A stretch of 64,000 nucleotides of DNA from Pseudonocardia oceani (GTDB lineage: Bacteria; Actinomycetota; Actinomycetes; Mycobacteriales; Pseudonocardiaceae): positions 1,860,001 through 1,924,000 of the forward strand of contig NZ_JADQDF010000001.1 in assembly GCF_019263585.2 (NCBI RefSeq), given 5' to 3'. A program made the translations under genes and the position numbers. The notes beneath the pieces were generated by a model that was not told where the DNA came from, did not search any database, and saw nothing but the letters and a program-made list of their open reading frames with translations. Below are positions 45,995-57,727 of the stretch, in pieces (positions within the stretch are counted from its first letter, which is position 1; every line of letters begins with the position of its first letter).

Positions 45995-46630
45995 ATGACC
46001 ACGCAGACCACCGCCGCACCCGCCCGTCCGCTGCTGGTCGCGGGTCTCGCCGCCGGACCGCTGTTCCTGGCGGCGGGGCTGGTCCAGGCCGCCACCCGCG
46101 ACGGCTTCGACCTGGCCCGCCACCCGCTGAGCCTGCTCGCCGTCGGCGAGGGCGGATGGGTGCAGGCGGCGAACTTCGTCCTGTCGGGCGCGCTGGTCGT
46201 CGCCTCGGCGTCGGGCATGCGGCGCGGGCCGGAGGCGGGCACCTGGGGGCCGCGGCTCGTCGCGGTGTTCGGGGCCGGGCTCGTGCTGTCGGGTGTGTTC
46301 GTCACCGACGCCGGGGCCGGGTTCCCGGCCGGGGCGCCCGAGGGGGCGCCCGAGATGAGCTGGCACGGGGTGCTGCACGAGATCGGGTTCGGCGTGGCGG
46401 TGCTGGGGTGGACCGCGGCGGCCGCCGTGTCCGCCCGGCGGTTCGCCACCCGCGGGCGGTGGGGCGCGGCGGCGGCGACGGTCGGGACGGCGCTGGCCGC
46501 GTTCGCGGTGGTCGGGTGGCCGGACCCCGACTCGTTCAGCGTCCGGCTGGTGGTCGCGTCGGCGGTGCAGTTCGGTCTCGTCGCCGGGCTGTCGGCCGAT
46601 CTGCTGGGTCGCGGGGCGTCCCGCGCGTAG
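45995..46630 (+). CDS. DUF998 membrane protein
   Basis: A 211-aa membrane protein with about six helices. HPLSLLAVGEGGWVQAANFV (about 44-63) is the DUF998 signature, and MSWHGVLHEIGFG (about 122-134) a second conserved part. Function unknown. GGAGGAGC precedes ATG 45995. Its promoter candidate is the same as that of the ECF42 operon, so it is the likely sigma target. Confidence 0.8.
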   Translation: MTTQTTAAPARPLLVAGLAAGPLFLAAGLVQAATRDGFDLARHPLSLLAVGEGGWVQAANFVLSGALVVASASGMRRGPEAGTWGPRLVAVFGAGLVLSGVFVTDAGAGFPAGAPEGAPEMSWHGVLHEIGFGVAVLGWTAAAAVSARRFATRGRWGAAAATVGTALAAFAVVGWPDPDSFSVRLVVASAVQFGLVAGLSADLLGRGASRA

Positions 46631-46660
46631 CGTCGGCCGGAGCCCGCCCGAGGAGGAGCC

Positions 46661-48100
46661 GTGACGACGTTCGTCGCCCGCGAGACCGGCGCCGAGGACA
46701 ACCCGTACCTGCTCGGCGTCCACGCCCCCGTGCGCGACGAGATCACCGCGGGGGACCTCGAGGTGATCGGGCAGATCCCCCGCGACCTCAACGGCGTGTA
46801 CCTGCGCAACGGGCCCAACCGCCGCTACGACGCCCCCGGGCGCTACCACTGGTTCGACGGCGACGGCATGGTGCACGCGATGGCGTTCGAGGACGGCACC
46901 GCGCGCTACCGCAACCGCTATGTCCGCACGGCGGCGCTCACGGCCGAGGAGGCCGCGGGGCGCGCGCTGTGGAGCGGGGTCATGGAGTCCCCGCGCGGCA
47001 ACCCGGTGGGCACCGCGCGCGGGCTGCCGTTCAAGGACAGCGCCAACACCGACCTCGTCCACCACGACGGGCGGGTGCTCGCGACCTGGTACCTGTGCGG
47101 GCAGCCGATGAGCCTCGACCCGCTGTCACTGGAGACGATCGGCGCCGAGACGTTCCTGGGCACGCTGCGGGGCGACGTCATGGCGCACCCGAAGTCCGAC
47201 GAGGCCACCGGCGAGCTGATGTGGTTCGACTACGGCGCCCGCGATCCGCTGCTGCGCTACGGCGTCGTCGGCGCGTCGGGCCGGATCGAGCACGAGATCA
47301 CGATCGACCTGCCCGGCCCCCGGCTGCCGCACGACATGGCGATCACCGAGAACTTCTCGGTCCTCATGGACCTGCCGCTGACCCAGGACGCCGCGGCCGC
47401 CCGCGAGGGCCGCTACAAGATCGCGTTCGACCGGGAGACCCCGGCGCGGTTCGCGGTGGTGCCCCGCCGCGGCACCGAGGTGCGCTGGTTCACCGCCGAG
47501 CCCTGCTACATCTACCACGTGGTCAACGCGTTCGAGGACGGCGCGACGATCGTCATGGACGTGTGCCGGGTGACCCGGCCGGCACCGGTCCCGACCCGCC
47601 CCGGTCCGCTGGGCAAGCTGCTGGGCTACCTGCGCCTCGACGCCCGGCTGCACCGCTACGTCCTCGACCTCACCACCGGCACCACCACCGAGACGCAGCT
47701 CGACGACGCCAACACCGAGTTCCCCTCGATCGACGCCCGCCTGACCGGCCGCGCCGCGCGCTACGCCTACAGCGTGCACATCGCCGACACCGAGACCGTG
47801 CTGTTCGACGGCCTCCTGCGCCACGACCGCGTCACCGGCGAGCGCCAGGAACACCGCTTCGGGCCGGGCCGCTACGGCAGCGAGGCCCCGTTCGCGCCGC
47901 GCGACGGCAGCACCGGCGAGGACGACGGCTACCTCGTGTCGTTCGTGACCGACGAGCGCACCGGGCGCAGCGAGGTGGAGGTCCTCGACGCGAGCGACCT
48001 CACGGCCGGGCCGGTGGCCCGGGTGCTGCTGCCCCGGCGGGTGCCCGTCGGCTTCCACGCGACGTGGGTGCGGGCCGACCAGCTGCGCGCGCCCTCGTGA
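46661..48100 (+). CDS. Carotenoid cleavage oxygenase (RPE65 family)
   Basis: A 479-aa iron(II) dioxygenase that cleaves carotenoids, apocarotenoids or stilbenes. The four iron His are in VMAHPK, RLPHDMAI, CYIYHVVNAFED and VGFHATWV. RNGPNRRYDAPGRYHWFDGDGM (residues about 48-69) is the typical N-terminal signature. Length is normal. GTG 46661 follows GAGGAGGAGC, 30 bp after the DUF998 stop, so co-transcription with it is likely. No carotenoid synthesis gene is nearby, so the substrate may be an environmental phenolic or a carotenoid made elsewhere. The TGA lies inside a 40-bp hairpin. Confidence 0.9.
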   Translation: MTTFVARETGAEDNPYLLGVHAPVRDEITAGDLEVIGQIPRDLNGVYLRNGPNRRYDAPGRYHWFDGDGMVHAMAFEDGTARYRNRYVRTAALTAEEAAGRALWSGVMESPRGNPVGTARGLPFKDSANTDLVHHDGRVLATWYLCGQPMSLDPLSLETIGAETFLGTLRGDVMAHPKSDEATGELMWFDYGARDPLLRYGVVGASGRIEHEITIDLPGPRLPHDMAITENFSVLMDLPLTQDAAAAREGRYKIAFDRETPARFAVVPRRGTEVRWFTAEPCYIYHVVNAFEDGATIVMDVCRVTRPAPVPTRPGPLGKLLGYLRLDARLHRYVLDLTTGTTTETQLDDANTEFPSIDARLTGRAARYAYSVHIADTETVLFDGLLRHDRVTGERQEHRFGPGRYGSEAPFAPRDGSTGEDDGYLVSFVTDERTGRSEVEVLDASDLTAGPVARVLLPRRVPVGFHATWVRADQLRAPS

Positions 48101-48136
48101 GTGGCAACCGGTGCCAGGGCACCGGTTGCCACTCAC
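48097..48136 (+). repeat. 40-bp palindromic element, copy 3 (19-2-19, perfect)
   Basis: Arms GTGAGTGGCAACCGGTGCC and GGCACCGGTTGCCACTCAC are perfectly complementary with an AG loop. The TGA of the carotenoid oxygenase gene is in the left arm. Compared with copies 1 and 2 the inner stem differs on both arms together, keeping pairing. Confidence 0.85.
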
Positions 48137-48139
48137 GGG

Positions 48140-48310
48140 TCACTCGTCCTCGGGCGACGGCGACGGCTCCGGCGCGGGCTCGGACCGGTGCACCACGACC
48201 GTGCCGTTCTCCAGGTCGATCGGCCCCAGCCGCCACTTCTGGCCGTCGCCGGACTCGCCGCCCTCGTCACTGATCTCCGGACCAGGAAACAGACTCCCGA
48301 GAACACCCAT
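48140..48310 (-). CDS. 56-aa conserved small protein
   Basis: A short gene reading MGVLGSLFPGPE, then GDGQKWRLGPIDLENGTVVV and an acidic Ser/Pro tail ending PSPEDE. I recall similar 50-60 aa proteins with a GPIDL core in actinobacteria, but no function. The start ATG is at 48308-48310 and the stop at 48140-48142, 3 bp from the hairpin of the convergent carotenoid oxygenase gene. It lies downstream of fbiC on the same strand, beyond a terminator hairpin. Single clean frame and typical third-position GC support it. Confidence 0.55.
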   Translation of the reverse strand: MGVLGSLFPGPEISDEGGESGDGQKWRLGPIDLENGTVVVHRSEPAPEPSPSPEDE

Positions 48311-48328
48311 GAGCCCACGCTACGCCGG

Positions 48329-48375
48329 GCGAACGGCACTTCCACCCGGCCCCGTGGGGTGGGAGTGCCGTTCGC
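48329..48375 (-). terminator. 19-bp hairpin terminator after fbiC
   Basis: GCGAACGGCACTTCCACCC (48329-48347) pairs with 48357-48375 with one G-T type mismatch around a 9-base loop. The right arm abuts the fbiC stop codon, so this is the fbiC terminator. Confidence 0.75.
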
Positions 48376-50967
48376 TCAGGCCGTGGTGAGGGGCAGCAGG
48401 CGCGGGGCCGCGGTGGCCGACGCCTCCAGGCGCGACGGCGAGCCCACGTAGGTCGTGGTGCGCTGGCGCACCGGACGGCCGGCGGCCGTCGCGATCGCCT
48501 CCAGCTCGACGACCGTGCGGGCGCTGCCGTTCTCCGAGCCCGCCATCCGGCTGATCGTCTCCTCCATCAGCGTGCCGCCCATGTCGTCGGCGCCGCCGCG
48601 CAGGATGTCGGCCGACAGGTCGTCGCCGAGCTTCACCCACGAGCACTGGATGTGGTCGATGCGCCCGTGCAGCGCGAGGCGGGCCACCGCGTGCACGGCG
48701 CGGTTGTCGCGCTCGGTGGGCCCGGGCCGGGCGAGGCCCGCCAGGTAGATCGGCGCGTTGTGGTGCACGAACGGCAGCGGCACGAACTCGGTGAACGCCG
48801 CCCCGCCCGCCTCGCGCGAGCGGTCCTGCTGCGCGGCGAGCGTGCGCAGGTGCCCGAGCCAGTGCCGGGGCTCGTCGACGTGGCCGTACATCATCGTCGA
48901 GCTCGACGGAATGCCCAGGCGGTGCGCGGTGCCCACGACCTCGAGCCACTGCGACGCCGGCAGCTTGCCCTTCGTCAGCACCCAGCGGACCTCGTCGTCG
49001 AGGATCTCGGCCGCCGTGCCGGGGATCGAGCCCAGCCCGGCGTCGCGCAGCTCGGTGAGCCACTCCTCGATCGACACGCCCGCCTTCGCCGCCGCCGACA
49101 CGATCTCCATCGGCGAGAACGCGTGCACGTGCATGTCCGGCACGGCGGCCTTCACGGCGCGCACGAGGTCGGCGTAGAACGTGACGGGCAGCTGGGGGTC
49201 GATGCCGCCCTGCACGCAGACCTCGGTGGCGCCGTCGCGGGCCGCCTCCACGGCGCGGGCCGCGACCTCGTCGAGCGAGAGCCGGAACGCGTCGGCGTCG
49301 CGCTCGCGCTGCGCGAACGCGCAGAACCGGCACCCGACGTAGCAGACGTTGGAGAAGTTGATGTTGCGGTTGATCACGTAGGTGACCTCGTCGCCCACGA
49401 CGTCGCGGCGCACGTCGTCGGCGAGGCGGCACAGCTCCTCGAGCGCGGCGCCGTCGGCCAGGACCAGCGCCATCGCGGCGTCGCGGTGGGCCGGGTCGAG
49501 CAGCGCGGCCGGGTCGGACGAGGCGAGCGCCAGCCCCGCGCGGACGTCGGAGTCGAGCCGCTCGGGCGCCGCCTGCCGCGACGCCGCCAGCTCCGCCTTG
49601 AGCTCGTCCCAGTCGCCGTAGACCGACTCGAAGTCGCCCCGGCGGTCGTCGGTGCGGCCGTCGGTGTCGATGGAGGCGTGCAGGTCGGTGCGGCCGGTGG
49701 AGGCGAACCCGCCGTCGGGCTCCTGCCACGGGCGGCCCACGACGACGGCGCTCTCGTCGGCCAGGCCGTCGGGCCCGGCCAGCGCGGCGACGTGCGCGTG
49801 CAGCCGCGTGTCGATCCACGGCGAGCCCGCCAGCACGTAGCGCGGGTAGGCCGTGAGCCGCTCGCGCAGCGTGAACCCGGCGGCCTGCGAGCGCGTGGCG
49901 AGCTCGTCGATCGCGGGCCAGGGGCGCTCGGGGTTGACGTGGTCGGCGGTGACGGGCGAGACGCCGCCCCAGTCGTCGATGCCCGCGCGCAGCATCAGCG
50001 CGAACTCCTCGCCGACGAGGTTGGGCGGGGCCTGCACGCGCATCTTGGGCCCGAGCACGATCCGGGTGACGGCGATGGTGGCGGCGAGGTCGTCGAGGTC
50101 GGCGTCGGGGTCGTTCGCCATCGCGGTGTCCGGCTTCGCCCGGAAGTTCTGGACGATCACCTCCTGGACGTGCCCGGCCGCGCGGGCGGCCGACCGGATG
50201 GCGAAGATCGACTCCGCGCGCTCGGTGCGGTTCTCCCCGATGCCGATGAGGATGCCCGTGGTGAACGGGACGCCGACGCGCCCGGCGTCGGTGAGCGTGC
50301 GCAGCCGGACCGCCGGCTCCTTGTCGGGGCTGCCGTAGTGCGGGCCGCCGGGCTCGCTCCACAGCCGCGTGGCCGTGGTCTCCAGCATCATCCCCATCGA
50401 GGGCGCGACGGGCTTGAGCCGCGTGAGCTCCTCCCACGACAGCACGCCCGGGTTGAGGTGCGGCAGCAGTCCGGTCTCCTCGAGCACGGCGATCGCGCAG
50501 GCGCGGACGTACTCCAGCGTGGAGCCGTAGCCGCGCTCCTCCAGCCACTCGCGGGCGGCGGGCCAGCGCGCCTCGGGGCGGTCGCCCAGGGTGAACAGCG
50601 CCTCCTTGCAGCCGGCCGCCGCGCCCGCGCGGGCGATCTCCAGCACCTCGTCGCGCTCCAGGAACGCGGCGGGCAGCTTGTGCGGGACGGTGGCGAACGT
50701 GCAGTAGTGGCAGCGGTCCTGGCACAGCCGCGTGAGCGGGATGAACACCTTGCGCGAGTACGTGACGACGCCCGGGCGGCCCTCGGCGACCAGGCCGGCG
50801 TCGCGGATGCGGGAGGCGGCGGCGAGGAGCTCGTCGAGCTGCTCGCCGCGCGCGGCGAGCAGGACCGCGGCCTCGGCGACGTCGAGCACGGCCCCGTCGC
50901 GGACCCGCCGCAGCGCACGCCGCAGCGAGGCGTCGGTGGGGACGGGTTCGGGGAGCGTGACGGCCAT
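48376..50967 (-). CDS. fbiC: FO synthase, fused CofG-CofH (FbiC)
   Basis: An 863-aa double radical SAM enzyme that makes the deazaflavin FO, the chromophore of coenzyme F420, from tyrosine and a pyrimidine precursor. The first [4Fe-4S] motif is CQDRCHYC (about 88-95, CofG half); the second is CYVGCRFC (about 548-555, CofH half). Both are CX3CX2C. Length matches mycobacterial FbiC (856 aa). ATG 50967 gives [10 protein letters not shown]; no obvious ribosome binding site precedes it, and CTACTGT 8 bp upstream could be a -10 of a nearly leaderless mRNA. The other F420 genes are not in the window. Confidence 0.95.
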   Translation of the reverse strand: MAVTLPEPVPTDASLRRALRRVRDGAVLDVAEAAVLLAARGEQLDELLAAASRIRDAGLVAEGRPGVVTYSRKVFIPLTRLCQDRCHYCTFATVPHKLPAAFLERDEVLEIARAGAAAGCKEALFTLGDRPEARWPAAREWLEERGYGSTLEYVRACAIAVLEETGLLPHLNPGVLSWEELTRLKPVAPSMGMMLETTATRLWSEPGGPHYGSPDKEPAVRLRTLTDAGRVGVPFTTGILIGIGENRTERAESIFAIRSAARAAGHVQEVIVQNFRAKPDTAMANDPDADLDDLAATIAVTRIVLGPKMRVQAPPNLVGEEFALMLRAGIDDWGGVSPVTADHVNPERPWPAIDELATRSQAAGFTLRERLTAYPRYVLAGSPWIDTRLHAHVAALAGPDGLADESAVVVGRPWQEPDGGFASTGRTDLHASIDTDGRTDDRRGDFESVYGDWDELKAELAASRQAAPERLDSDVRAGLALASSDPAALLDPAHRDAAMALVLADGAALEELCRLADDVRRDVVGDEVTYVINRNINFSNVCYVGCRFCAFAQRERDADAFRLSLDEVAARAVEAARDGATEVCVQGGIDPQLPVTFYADLVRAVKAAVPDMHVHAFSPMEIVSAAAKAGVSIEEWLTELRDAGLGSIPGTAAEILDDEVRWVLTKGKLPASQWLEVVGTAHRLGIPSSSTMMYGHVDEPRHWLGHLRTLAAQQDRSREAGGAAFTEFVPLPFVHHNAPIYLAGLARPGPTERDNRAVHAVARLALHGRIDHIQCSWVKLGDDLSADILRGGADDMGGTLMEETISRMAGSENGSARTVVELEAIATAAGRPVRQRTTTYVGSPSRLEASATAAPRLLPLTTA

Positions 50968-51045
50968 GAGCAGACAGTAGGTCGCGGTCGGCGTCCGGTC
51001 GACCGCCCCTCGACAGCCGCCCGCGCGCGGTGTCCACTGGCGCCG

Positions 51046-51729
51046 GTGCGACGACGGAGGGTGCGCGCGGCGGTCGTCGCGGCGCTGGTGACGATCCTGG
51101 CCGCGGCCTGTTCCCCCGTGACGGTCGGATCGGGGGTGACGATGCTCACTCCGCTGGTCGTCGTGCTGCACGGGCTGGGTGGCTCCGGCGGCGACACGCG
51201 GACCTTCGGCTTCGACGAGATCGAGGGCGTCCTCGTCGCGCATCCCGACGGCGTCGAGCGCTCCTGGAACGCCGGGACGTGCTGCGGGAAGGCGCACGAG
51301 CAGCGTGTCGACGACGTGGCGCGGCTCGACGCGCTCGTCGCGCGGATGGTGGCCGAGGAGGGCGCCGACCCCGACCGCGTGTATGCCGTCGGCTTCTCCA
51401 ACGGCGCCATGATGGCCTACGCGTGGGCGTGCGGGTCGCGGACGCCGGCCGGCATCGGGGTCGTCGGGGGCGCGCGGGTGGCGCCGTGCCCGGACCCGGG
51501 TCCGGTGGCGGTCGTGGCCGTGCACGGTGACGCCGACCGGTCCGTACCGATCGGCGGAGGCGTGGGGCCGCGCAGCGTCACCCGCCACGACTACCCCTCC
51601 TTGGACGAGTCGCTCGCCCCGTTCCCCGACGCCGTGCGGATCGTGCTGCCCGGCGTCGGGCACGAGTGGCGCCCCGGCACCGCCGACGTGCTGTGGCAGC
51701 GCCTGCGGACGGCGGTGCGGCAGCCCTGA
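51046..51729 (+). CDS. PHB-depolymerase-type esterase lipoprotein (LpqC-like)
   Basis: A 227-aa secreted lipoprotein. The signal [17 protein letters not shown] has a lipobox with Cys near 22. [12 protein letters not shown] (about 39-50) is the oxyanion region, [17 protein letters not shown] (about 114-130) the nucleophile elbow with Ser near 120, and GVGHEWRPG the His motif. It resembles LpqC-type polyhydroxybutyrate depolymerase/feruloyl esterase-like hydrolases. CCGK and further Cys suggest disulfides. Shorter than secreted depolymerases, lacking substrate-binding domains. GTG 51046 start; divergent from fbiC. Confidence 0.78.
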   Translation: MRRRRVRAAVVAALVTILAAACSPVTVGSGVTMLTPLVVVLHGLGGSGGDTRTFGFDEIEGVLVAHPDGVERSWNAGTCCGKAHEQRVDDVARLDALVARMVAEEGADPDRVYAVGFSNGAMMAYAWACGSRTPAGIGVVGGARVAPCPDPGPVAVVAVHGDADRSVPIGGGVGPRSVTRHDYPSLDESLAPFPDAVRIVLPGVGHEWRPGTADVLWQRLRTAVRQP

Positions 51730-51797
51730 GCCGCCGGCCCCACGGGTCGCGGCGGGGGCGGCGATGGATTTCGGCCCGCCGGGCGGTCTCACCTCCC

Positions 51798-52352
51798 ATG
51801 GGCACCCTCGTCTACGCCATGACCACCTCCCTCGACGGCTACGTGGAGGACCCGACCGGCGGCATCGGCTTCTCCGAGCCCGACGAGGAGGTGCACCGCT
51901 TCGCCAACCGGCAGACCCGGGACACGGCGGCGTTCCTGTTCGGCCGCGGCCTCCACGACGTCATGGAGGAGTACTGGACGGCGCCGGAGCGGGCCGACGG
52001 GGACGGGGCGGAGGCGGAGTTCGCCCGGGAGTACACGGCGACGCCGCGGATCGTGTTCTCCGACTCGCTGGCCTCGGTCGGGCCCGGGTGCCGCCTGGTG
52101 CGCCGCGCCGACGCGGTCGACGAGGTGGTCCGGCTCAAGGCGCGGACCGGCGGCGAGCTGGCCGTCGGCGGCGCCCGCCTGGCGGCGTCGCTGCTCGATC
52201 TGGTCGACGAGTTCCGCGTGACCGTCATGCCCGCCGTCACCGGTGGCGGCACGCCCTACCTCCCGCTCGGCACCGCCCTGGCTCTGCGGCTGGTCGAGCA
52301 GCGCACCTTCGGCTCCGGCGCCGTGCACCTGCGGTACGCACGGGTCCGCTGA
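51798..52352 (+). CDS. Dihydrofolate reductase-fold protein (RibD C-terminal type)
   Basis: A 184-aa protein of the RibD-C/DHFR superfamily. [14 protein letters not shown] (about 6-19) is the N-terminal signature and [17 protein letters not shown] (about 116-132) the NADPH-binding loop; [14 protein letters not shown] closes the fold. Small stand-alone members are common in actinobacteria and their substrate is unknown. ATG 51798. It ends 20 bp before the convergent YbaK-like gene. Confidence 0.85.
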   Translation: MGTLVYAMTTSLDGYVEDPTGGIGFSEPDEEVHRFANRQTRDTAAFLFGRGLHDVMEEYWTAPERADGDGAEAEFAREYTATPRIVFSDSLASVGPGCRLVRRADAVDEVVRLKARTGGELAVGGARLAASLLDLVDEFRVTVMPAVTGGGTPYLPLGTALALRLVEQRTFGSGAVHLRYARVR

Positions 52353-52372
52353 CGGCGGTCAGGCCACGTCGA

Positions 52373-52855
52373 TCAGGCCACGTCGGCGGGCTGCCCGCCG
52401 GTGACGGCGACGAGCTCGTCGAACGTCGTCGGGAACACCGCGCGGGCCACCCCGCCCGCGGCCCACACCTCGTCGTGGGCGGCCAGCGCGCGGTCGACGA
52501 GCGTGCGCAGCGGCGCCGGGTGCCCGACGGGGGCGATGCCGCCGATGACCTGCCCGGTGGCCGCGTGCACGAACTCCGCCGACGCCCGGCGCACCCGGCC
52601 CGCGCCGAGCAGGGCCGCCACCTTCCCGGTGTCGACGCGGTGCGCGCCGGAGGTGAGGACGAGCAGCGGCTCGCCGTCGCGGTCGAACACCAGGGAGTTG
52701 GCGATCTGCCCGACCTCGACGCCGAGCGCGGCCGCCGCGGACGCGGCCGTGGTGACCGCGTCGGGCAGCACCACCAGGCGGGAGACGCGGGCGGGGTCGG
52801 CGCCGCCCGCGAGCAGGGCGGAGGTCACGAGCTCGATGTTGCGGTGCACGGTCAT
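52373..52855 (-). CDS. YbaK/EbsC-family protein (aminoacyl-tRNA deacylase-like)
   Basis: A 160-aa YbaK/ProX-fold protein. Family members remove mis-attached amino acids from tRNA-Pro. GQIANSLVFDRDGEPLLVL (about 49-67) aligns with the core; the lysine important in E. coli YbaK appears to be Asn here, and VIGGIAPVGHPAP (about 103-115) is the conserved GG-P loop. Deacylase activity is therefore plausible but uncertain. The ATG overlaps the kinase stop by four bases, so it belongs to the xthA-kinase operon. Confidence 0.8.
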   Translation of the reverse strand: MTVHRNIELVTSALLAGGADPARVSRLVVLPDAVTTAASAAAALGVEVGQIANSLVFDRDGEPLLVLTSGAHRVDTGKVAALLGAGRVRRASAEFVHAATGQVIGGIAPVGHPAPLRTLVDRALAAHDEVWAAGGVARAVFPTTFDELVAVTGGQPADVA

Positions 52856-54228
52856 CCCGTCGCGCTCAGGCGGCTGCCGGTGAGCTGGCCGCCGTCGGTG
52901 GTGGTCAGGAGGCAGTAGGCGTCGCGGTCCTGGAACGATCCGCTGCCGCTGTCGCGGCGGAACTCCGCCTCCGACGGCACCAGCGCCGTGACCTCCACCC
53001 CGTCGCGGTCGGCGAGCAGCCCGGAGTCGAAGCGCATCGCGCACGCCTCGGCGGCGAACTCCGCCAGCCGCGCCGGGTAGGGCAGGTCCTCCTGCGTCGA
53101 GAAGGTCTCGACGACGGCGAACGCCTCCGCGGCGTGCGGTGTGTCGCAGTCGACGGTGGCGCTGCTCGCGATCTGCACGCCGGGGTCGGGCCGGACCTGC
53201 AGGCAGTAGAGGAACGAGACGTCGTAGAGCGGGACGTCGCCGCCCTCGCCGTAGGTCAGCGTCCGGACGTCGGTGTCGCCGGCCCGGGCCAGTGCGAACC
53301 CGCCGGCGAGCCCGCCCACCAGCCCCGCCACGAGCGCCACCGCGAGGGCGACCAGCCACGGCGTCCGGCTCCGCGGGGACGCGGTGAGCGGGGTCGTCGG
53401 CACGTCCGCGGGCGGGGGCGCGCCGCCGGGCGAGGCGAGCAGCGCCTCGGCCTGCACCCCGGTCAGCCGGGCCTGCGGGGAGCGCTGCAGCAGCCCGGTG
53501 ACGACCGCCCCGAGCGGGCCGCGGGTGCGCGCGGTCGGCGGGTCGGCGTGCAGGACCGCCGAGATCGTGGCGGCGGCGGTCTCGCGGTCGAAGGGCCCGC
53601 GCCCCTGCAGGGCGTGGAACAGCGTGGCGCCCACCGCCCACAGGTCGGCCGCGGGCGTGGCCGGTCCGCCCTCCAGCCGCTCGGGCGACATGAAGCCCGG
53701 CGATCCGATCATCGAGCCCGTCGTGGTCAGCCGCGGGTCCTCGGCGGCCTGCGCGATGCCGAAGTCGGTGAGCTTCACGCGGCCGTCGGCGGCCAGCATG
53801 ACGTTGCTCGGCTTGACGTCGCGGTGCACGACGCCGCCCTCGTGCGCGACCCGCAGCGCCGCGAGCAGCGCCCGCCCGATCGCGGTGACGGCGCGCTCGT
53901 CGAGCGGGCCCGACGCGGCGACGACCTCGGTCAGCGTCCGCGCCTCGATGAGCTCCATGACGATGTGGTCGACCCCGTCGTCGGTGACGACGTCGTGCAC
54001 GGTGACGATGCCGGGGTCGTTGAGCCGGCCGGCCGTGCGCGCCTCGCGCAGCAGCCGCTCGCGGAACAGCAGGCGCTCCTGCGCGGGCAGCCCGGGCGGC
54101 AGGTGCAGCTCCTTGACGGCGACGTGGCGGCCCATCACGCGGTCCTCCGCGCGCCACACGATCCCCATGCCGCCGCGACCGAGCTCGGCCAGGACGACGT
54201 AACGGCCGCCGATGACGCGCGTGGGCAT
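52852..54228 (-). CDS. Membrane Ser/Thr kinase with extracellular Septum_form-like domain
   Basis: A 458-aa PknB-type kinase. Kinase domain: GRGGMGIV (about 15-22), VAVKELHL, VVHRDVKPSN (about 129-138), TDFGIAQ, SPERLE. TM at about 293-316. The extracellular part (about 318-458) has four cysteines in the pattern SFLYCLQV, TVDCDTPHAAEAFAVV, EACAMRF and AYCLLT. That Cys-x-x-PH-AE-FAVV layout resembles the septum-formation (Septum_form) domain found in actinobacterial cell-division-linked proteins. ATG 54228 shares one base with the xthA stop (TGATG); GTG 54231 is possible. Signal sensed is unknown; cell wall or septum is suggested by the domain. Confidence 0.88.
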   Translation of the reverse strand: MPTRVIGGRYVVLAELGRGGMGIVWRAEDRVMGRHVAVKELHLPPGLPAQERLLFRERLLREARTAGRLNDPGIVTVHDVVTDDGVDHIVMELIEARTLTEVVAASGPLDERAVTAIGRALLAALRVAHEGGVVHRDVKPSNVMLAADGRVKLTDFGIAQAAEDPRLTTTGSMIGSPGFMSPERLEGGPATPAADLWAVGATLFHALQGRGPFDRETAAATISAVLHADPPTARTRGPLGAVVTGLLQRSPQARLTGVQAEALLASPGGAPPPADVPTTPLTASPRSRTPWLVALAVALVAGLVGGLAGGFALARAGDTDVRTLTYGEGGDVPLYDVSFLYCLQVRPDPGVQIASSATVDCDTPHAAEAFAVVETFSTQEDLPYPARLAEFAAEACAMRFDSGLLADRDGVEVTALVPSEAEFRRDSGSGSFQDRDAYCLLTTTDGGQLTGSRLSATG

Positions 54229-55034
54229 CACGGGCCGTACACCACCGTGACCGGCGCGTGGTCCGACCAGCGCTCGGCGTGGCTCGGGGCGCGCTCCACG
54301 ACCGCCGACCGGGCGCGGTCGGCCAGCCCCGGCGTCGCGACGTGGTGGTCGATGCGCCAGCCGGTGTCGTTGTCGAAGGCGCGGCCGCGGTAGGACCACC
54401 ACGAGTACGGGCCGTCGACGCCCGGGTGCTGCGCGCGCACGACGTCGACCCAGCCCTCGCCGAACAGCGCCGCCAGCCACTCCCGCTCGTGGGGCAGGAA
54501 CCCGCAGTTCTTCACGTTGCCGCGCCAGTTGCGGATGTCGGCCTGCTCCGGGGCGATGTTCCAGTCGCCGCACACGAGCACCTCGCGGTCCTCGGCGGCG
54601 GCCTTGGCCCGGCGCAGCGCGAGGTAGGGGGCGAACCGGGCGAGGAACCGGTCCTTCTCGTCCTGCTTGGGCGTGCCGACGGTGCCGTTGGGCAGGTACA
54701 GCGACGCCACCGTGACACCGGGCAGGTCGACCTCGAGGTAGCGGCCCGATCCGGCGAACTCGTCGTCGTCGATGCCGGTGCGGGCGGCCCCGGGCTCCGC
54801 GCGGGTGAGGATCGCGACCCCGCTGCGCCCCTTCACCTCCGAGGGGGCGTGCCGGGCGTGCCAGCCGTCGAACAGCCCGGCCGGGACCTCCTCGGGCTGC
54901 GCGCGCGTCTCCTGCAGGCAGACGACGTCGGCGGGGGTGGTGGCCAGCCAGGCGGCGAGCCCCTTCCCCGCGGCGGCGCGGATGCCGTTGACGTTGACGG
55001 AGCTGACGACGAGCACGTCGTGAGACTGCCCCAT
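54228..55034 (-). CDS. xthA: Exodeoxyribonuclease III
   Basis: A 268-aa AP endonuclease / 3'-5' exonuclease for base-excision repair. SVNVNGIRAA (about 12-21), CLQETRAQPEE (catalytic Glu near 42), SLYLPNG, CGDWNIAP (Asp-x-Asn) and WSDHAPV (catalytic Asp-His) match the ExoIII family. The usual QETK Lys is Arg here, a conservative change. First gene of the operon with the kinase and YbaK-like gene. ATG 55034 start. Confidence 0.93.
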   Translation of the reverse strand: MGQSHDVLVVSSVNVNGIRAAAGKGLAAWLATTPADVVCLQETRAQPEEVPAGLFDGWHARHAPSEVKGRSGVAILTRAEPGAARTGIDDDEFAGSGRYLEVDLPGVTVASLYLPNGTVGTPKQDEKDRFLARFAPYLALRRAKAAAEDREVLVCGDWNIAPEQADIRNWRGNVKNCGFLPHEREWLAALFGEGWVDVVRAQHPGVDGPYSWWSYRGRAFDNDTGWRIDHHVATPGLADRARSAVVERAPSHAERWSDHAPVTVVYGP

Positions 55035-55043
55035 CGGCCTCGC

Positions 55044-55379
55044 TCAGCGGCAGTCGGTACCGGGCACGGGGGTCAGGTAGACGTCGGCCACGAAGCGGCC
55101 GTCCTCCAGCTCGCGGAAGCCGTCGGTGACGTTCGTCGTGCCGTCGACGAGGACGCCGCGCGCCAGCGTGCCCAGCAGCTCGGACTGCTCCGCGGGCCCG
55201 GCGCGCACGTTGAGCTGGTCGGTGGTGACCTCCAGCTGGCAGCCGGTGGACCCGTCGGCGCCCGCCTCGCCGGTGCCGCGGTCGAACAGCGCCACCACCG
55301 TGAGGACGACGCCGAGGATCACGACGAAGGTCCAGCTGCGGTACAGCGCCATGTCGGGGCGCTTGAGGGTCAGCGGCAC
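55044..55379 (-). CDS. Small secreted or anchored SH3-like protein
   Basis: A 111-aa protein with one N-terminal hydrophobic segment ([18 protein letters not shown], about 15-32) acting as signal anchor. The outer part contains [20 protein letters not shown] (about 48-67), the start of a bacterial SH3-type domain that usually binds cell-wall peptides, with two cysteines likely disulfide bonded. GTG 55379 and ATG 55352 are both possible. It ends 9 bp before xthA on the same strand and may be the true first gene of that operon. Divergent from icd. Confidence 0.65.
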   Translation of the reverse strand: MPLTLKRPDMALYRSWTFVVILGVVLTVVALFDRGTGEAGADGSTGCQLEVTTDQLNVRAGPAEQSELLGTLARGVLVDGTTNVTDGFRELEDGRFVADVYLTPVPGTDCR

Positions 55380-55477
55380 GGAGGCAACGGTAGCCGTCCC
55401 CTCCACATCAGGACAGACGTACGGGATAGCGTGTCGGGGACCCCGCGAACACGGACACCGAGGCAGGCGCGCAGACG

Positions 55478-57637
<2,160 letters not shown>

Positions 57638-57639
57638 CC

Positions 57640-57672
57640 GGCGAGTTCGCCCCACCCCCCGGCGAGTTCGCC
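57640..57672 (+). repeat. Two GGCGAGTTCGCC boxes after icd
   Basis: Exact copies at 57640-57651 and 57661-57672, starting 2 bp after the icd stop. Same box as between the ALDH genes. Near-palindromic, likely a transcript-end element. Confidence 0.65.
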
Positions 57673-57727
57673 GCCCGAGCCCGCTGTCCTTGCCGATCGC
57701 GAACGACATTCGCGTACGCGATCGGCC

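Noticed and set aside
52355..52390. Direct repeat CAGGCCACGTCG between the DHFR-fold and YbaK-like genes
   Set aside because: Only two 12-bp copies, one inside coding sequence; no structural or regulatory pattern.
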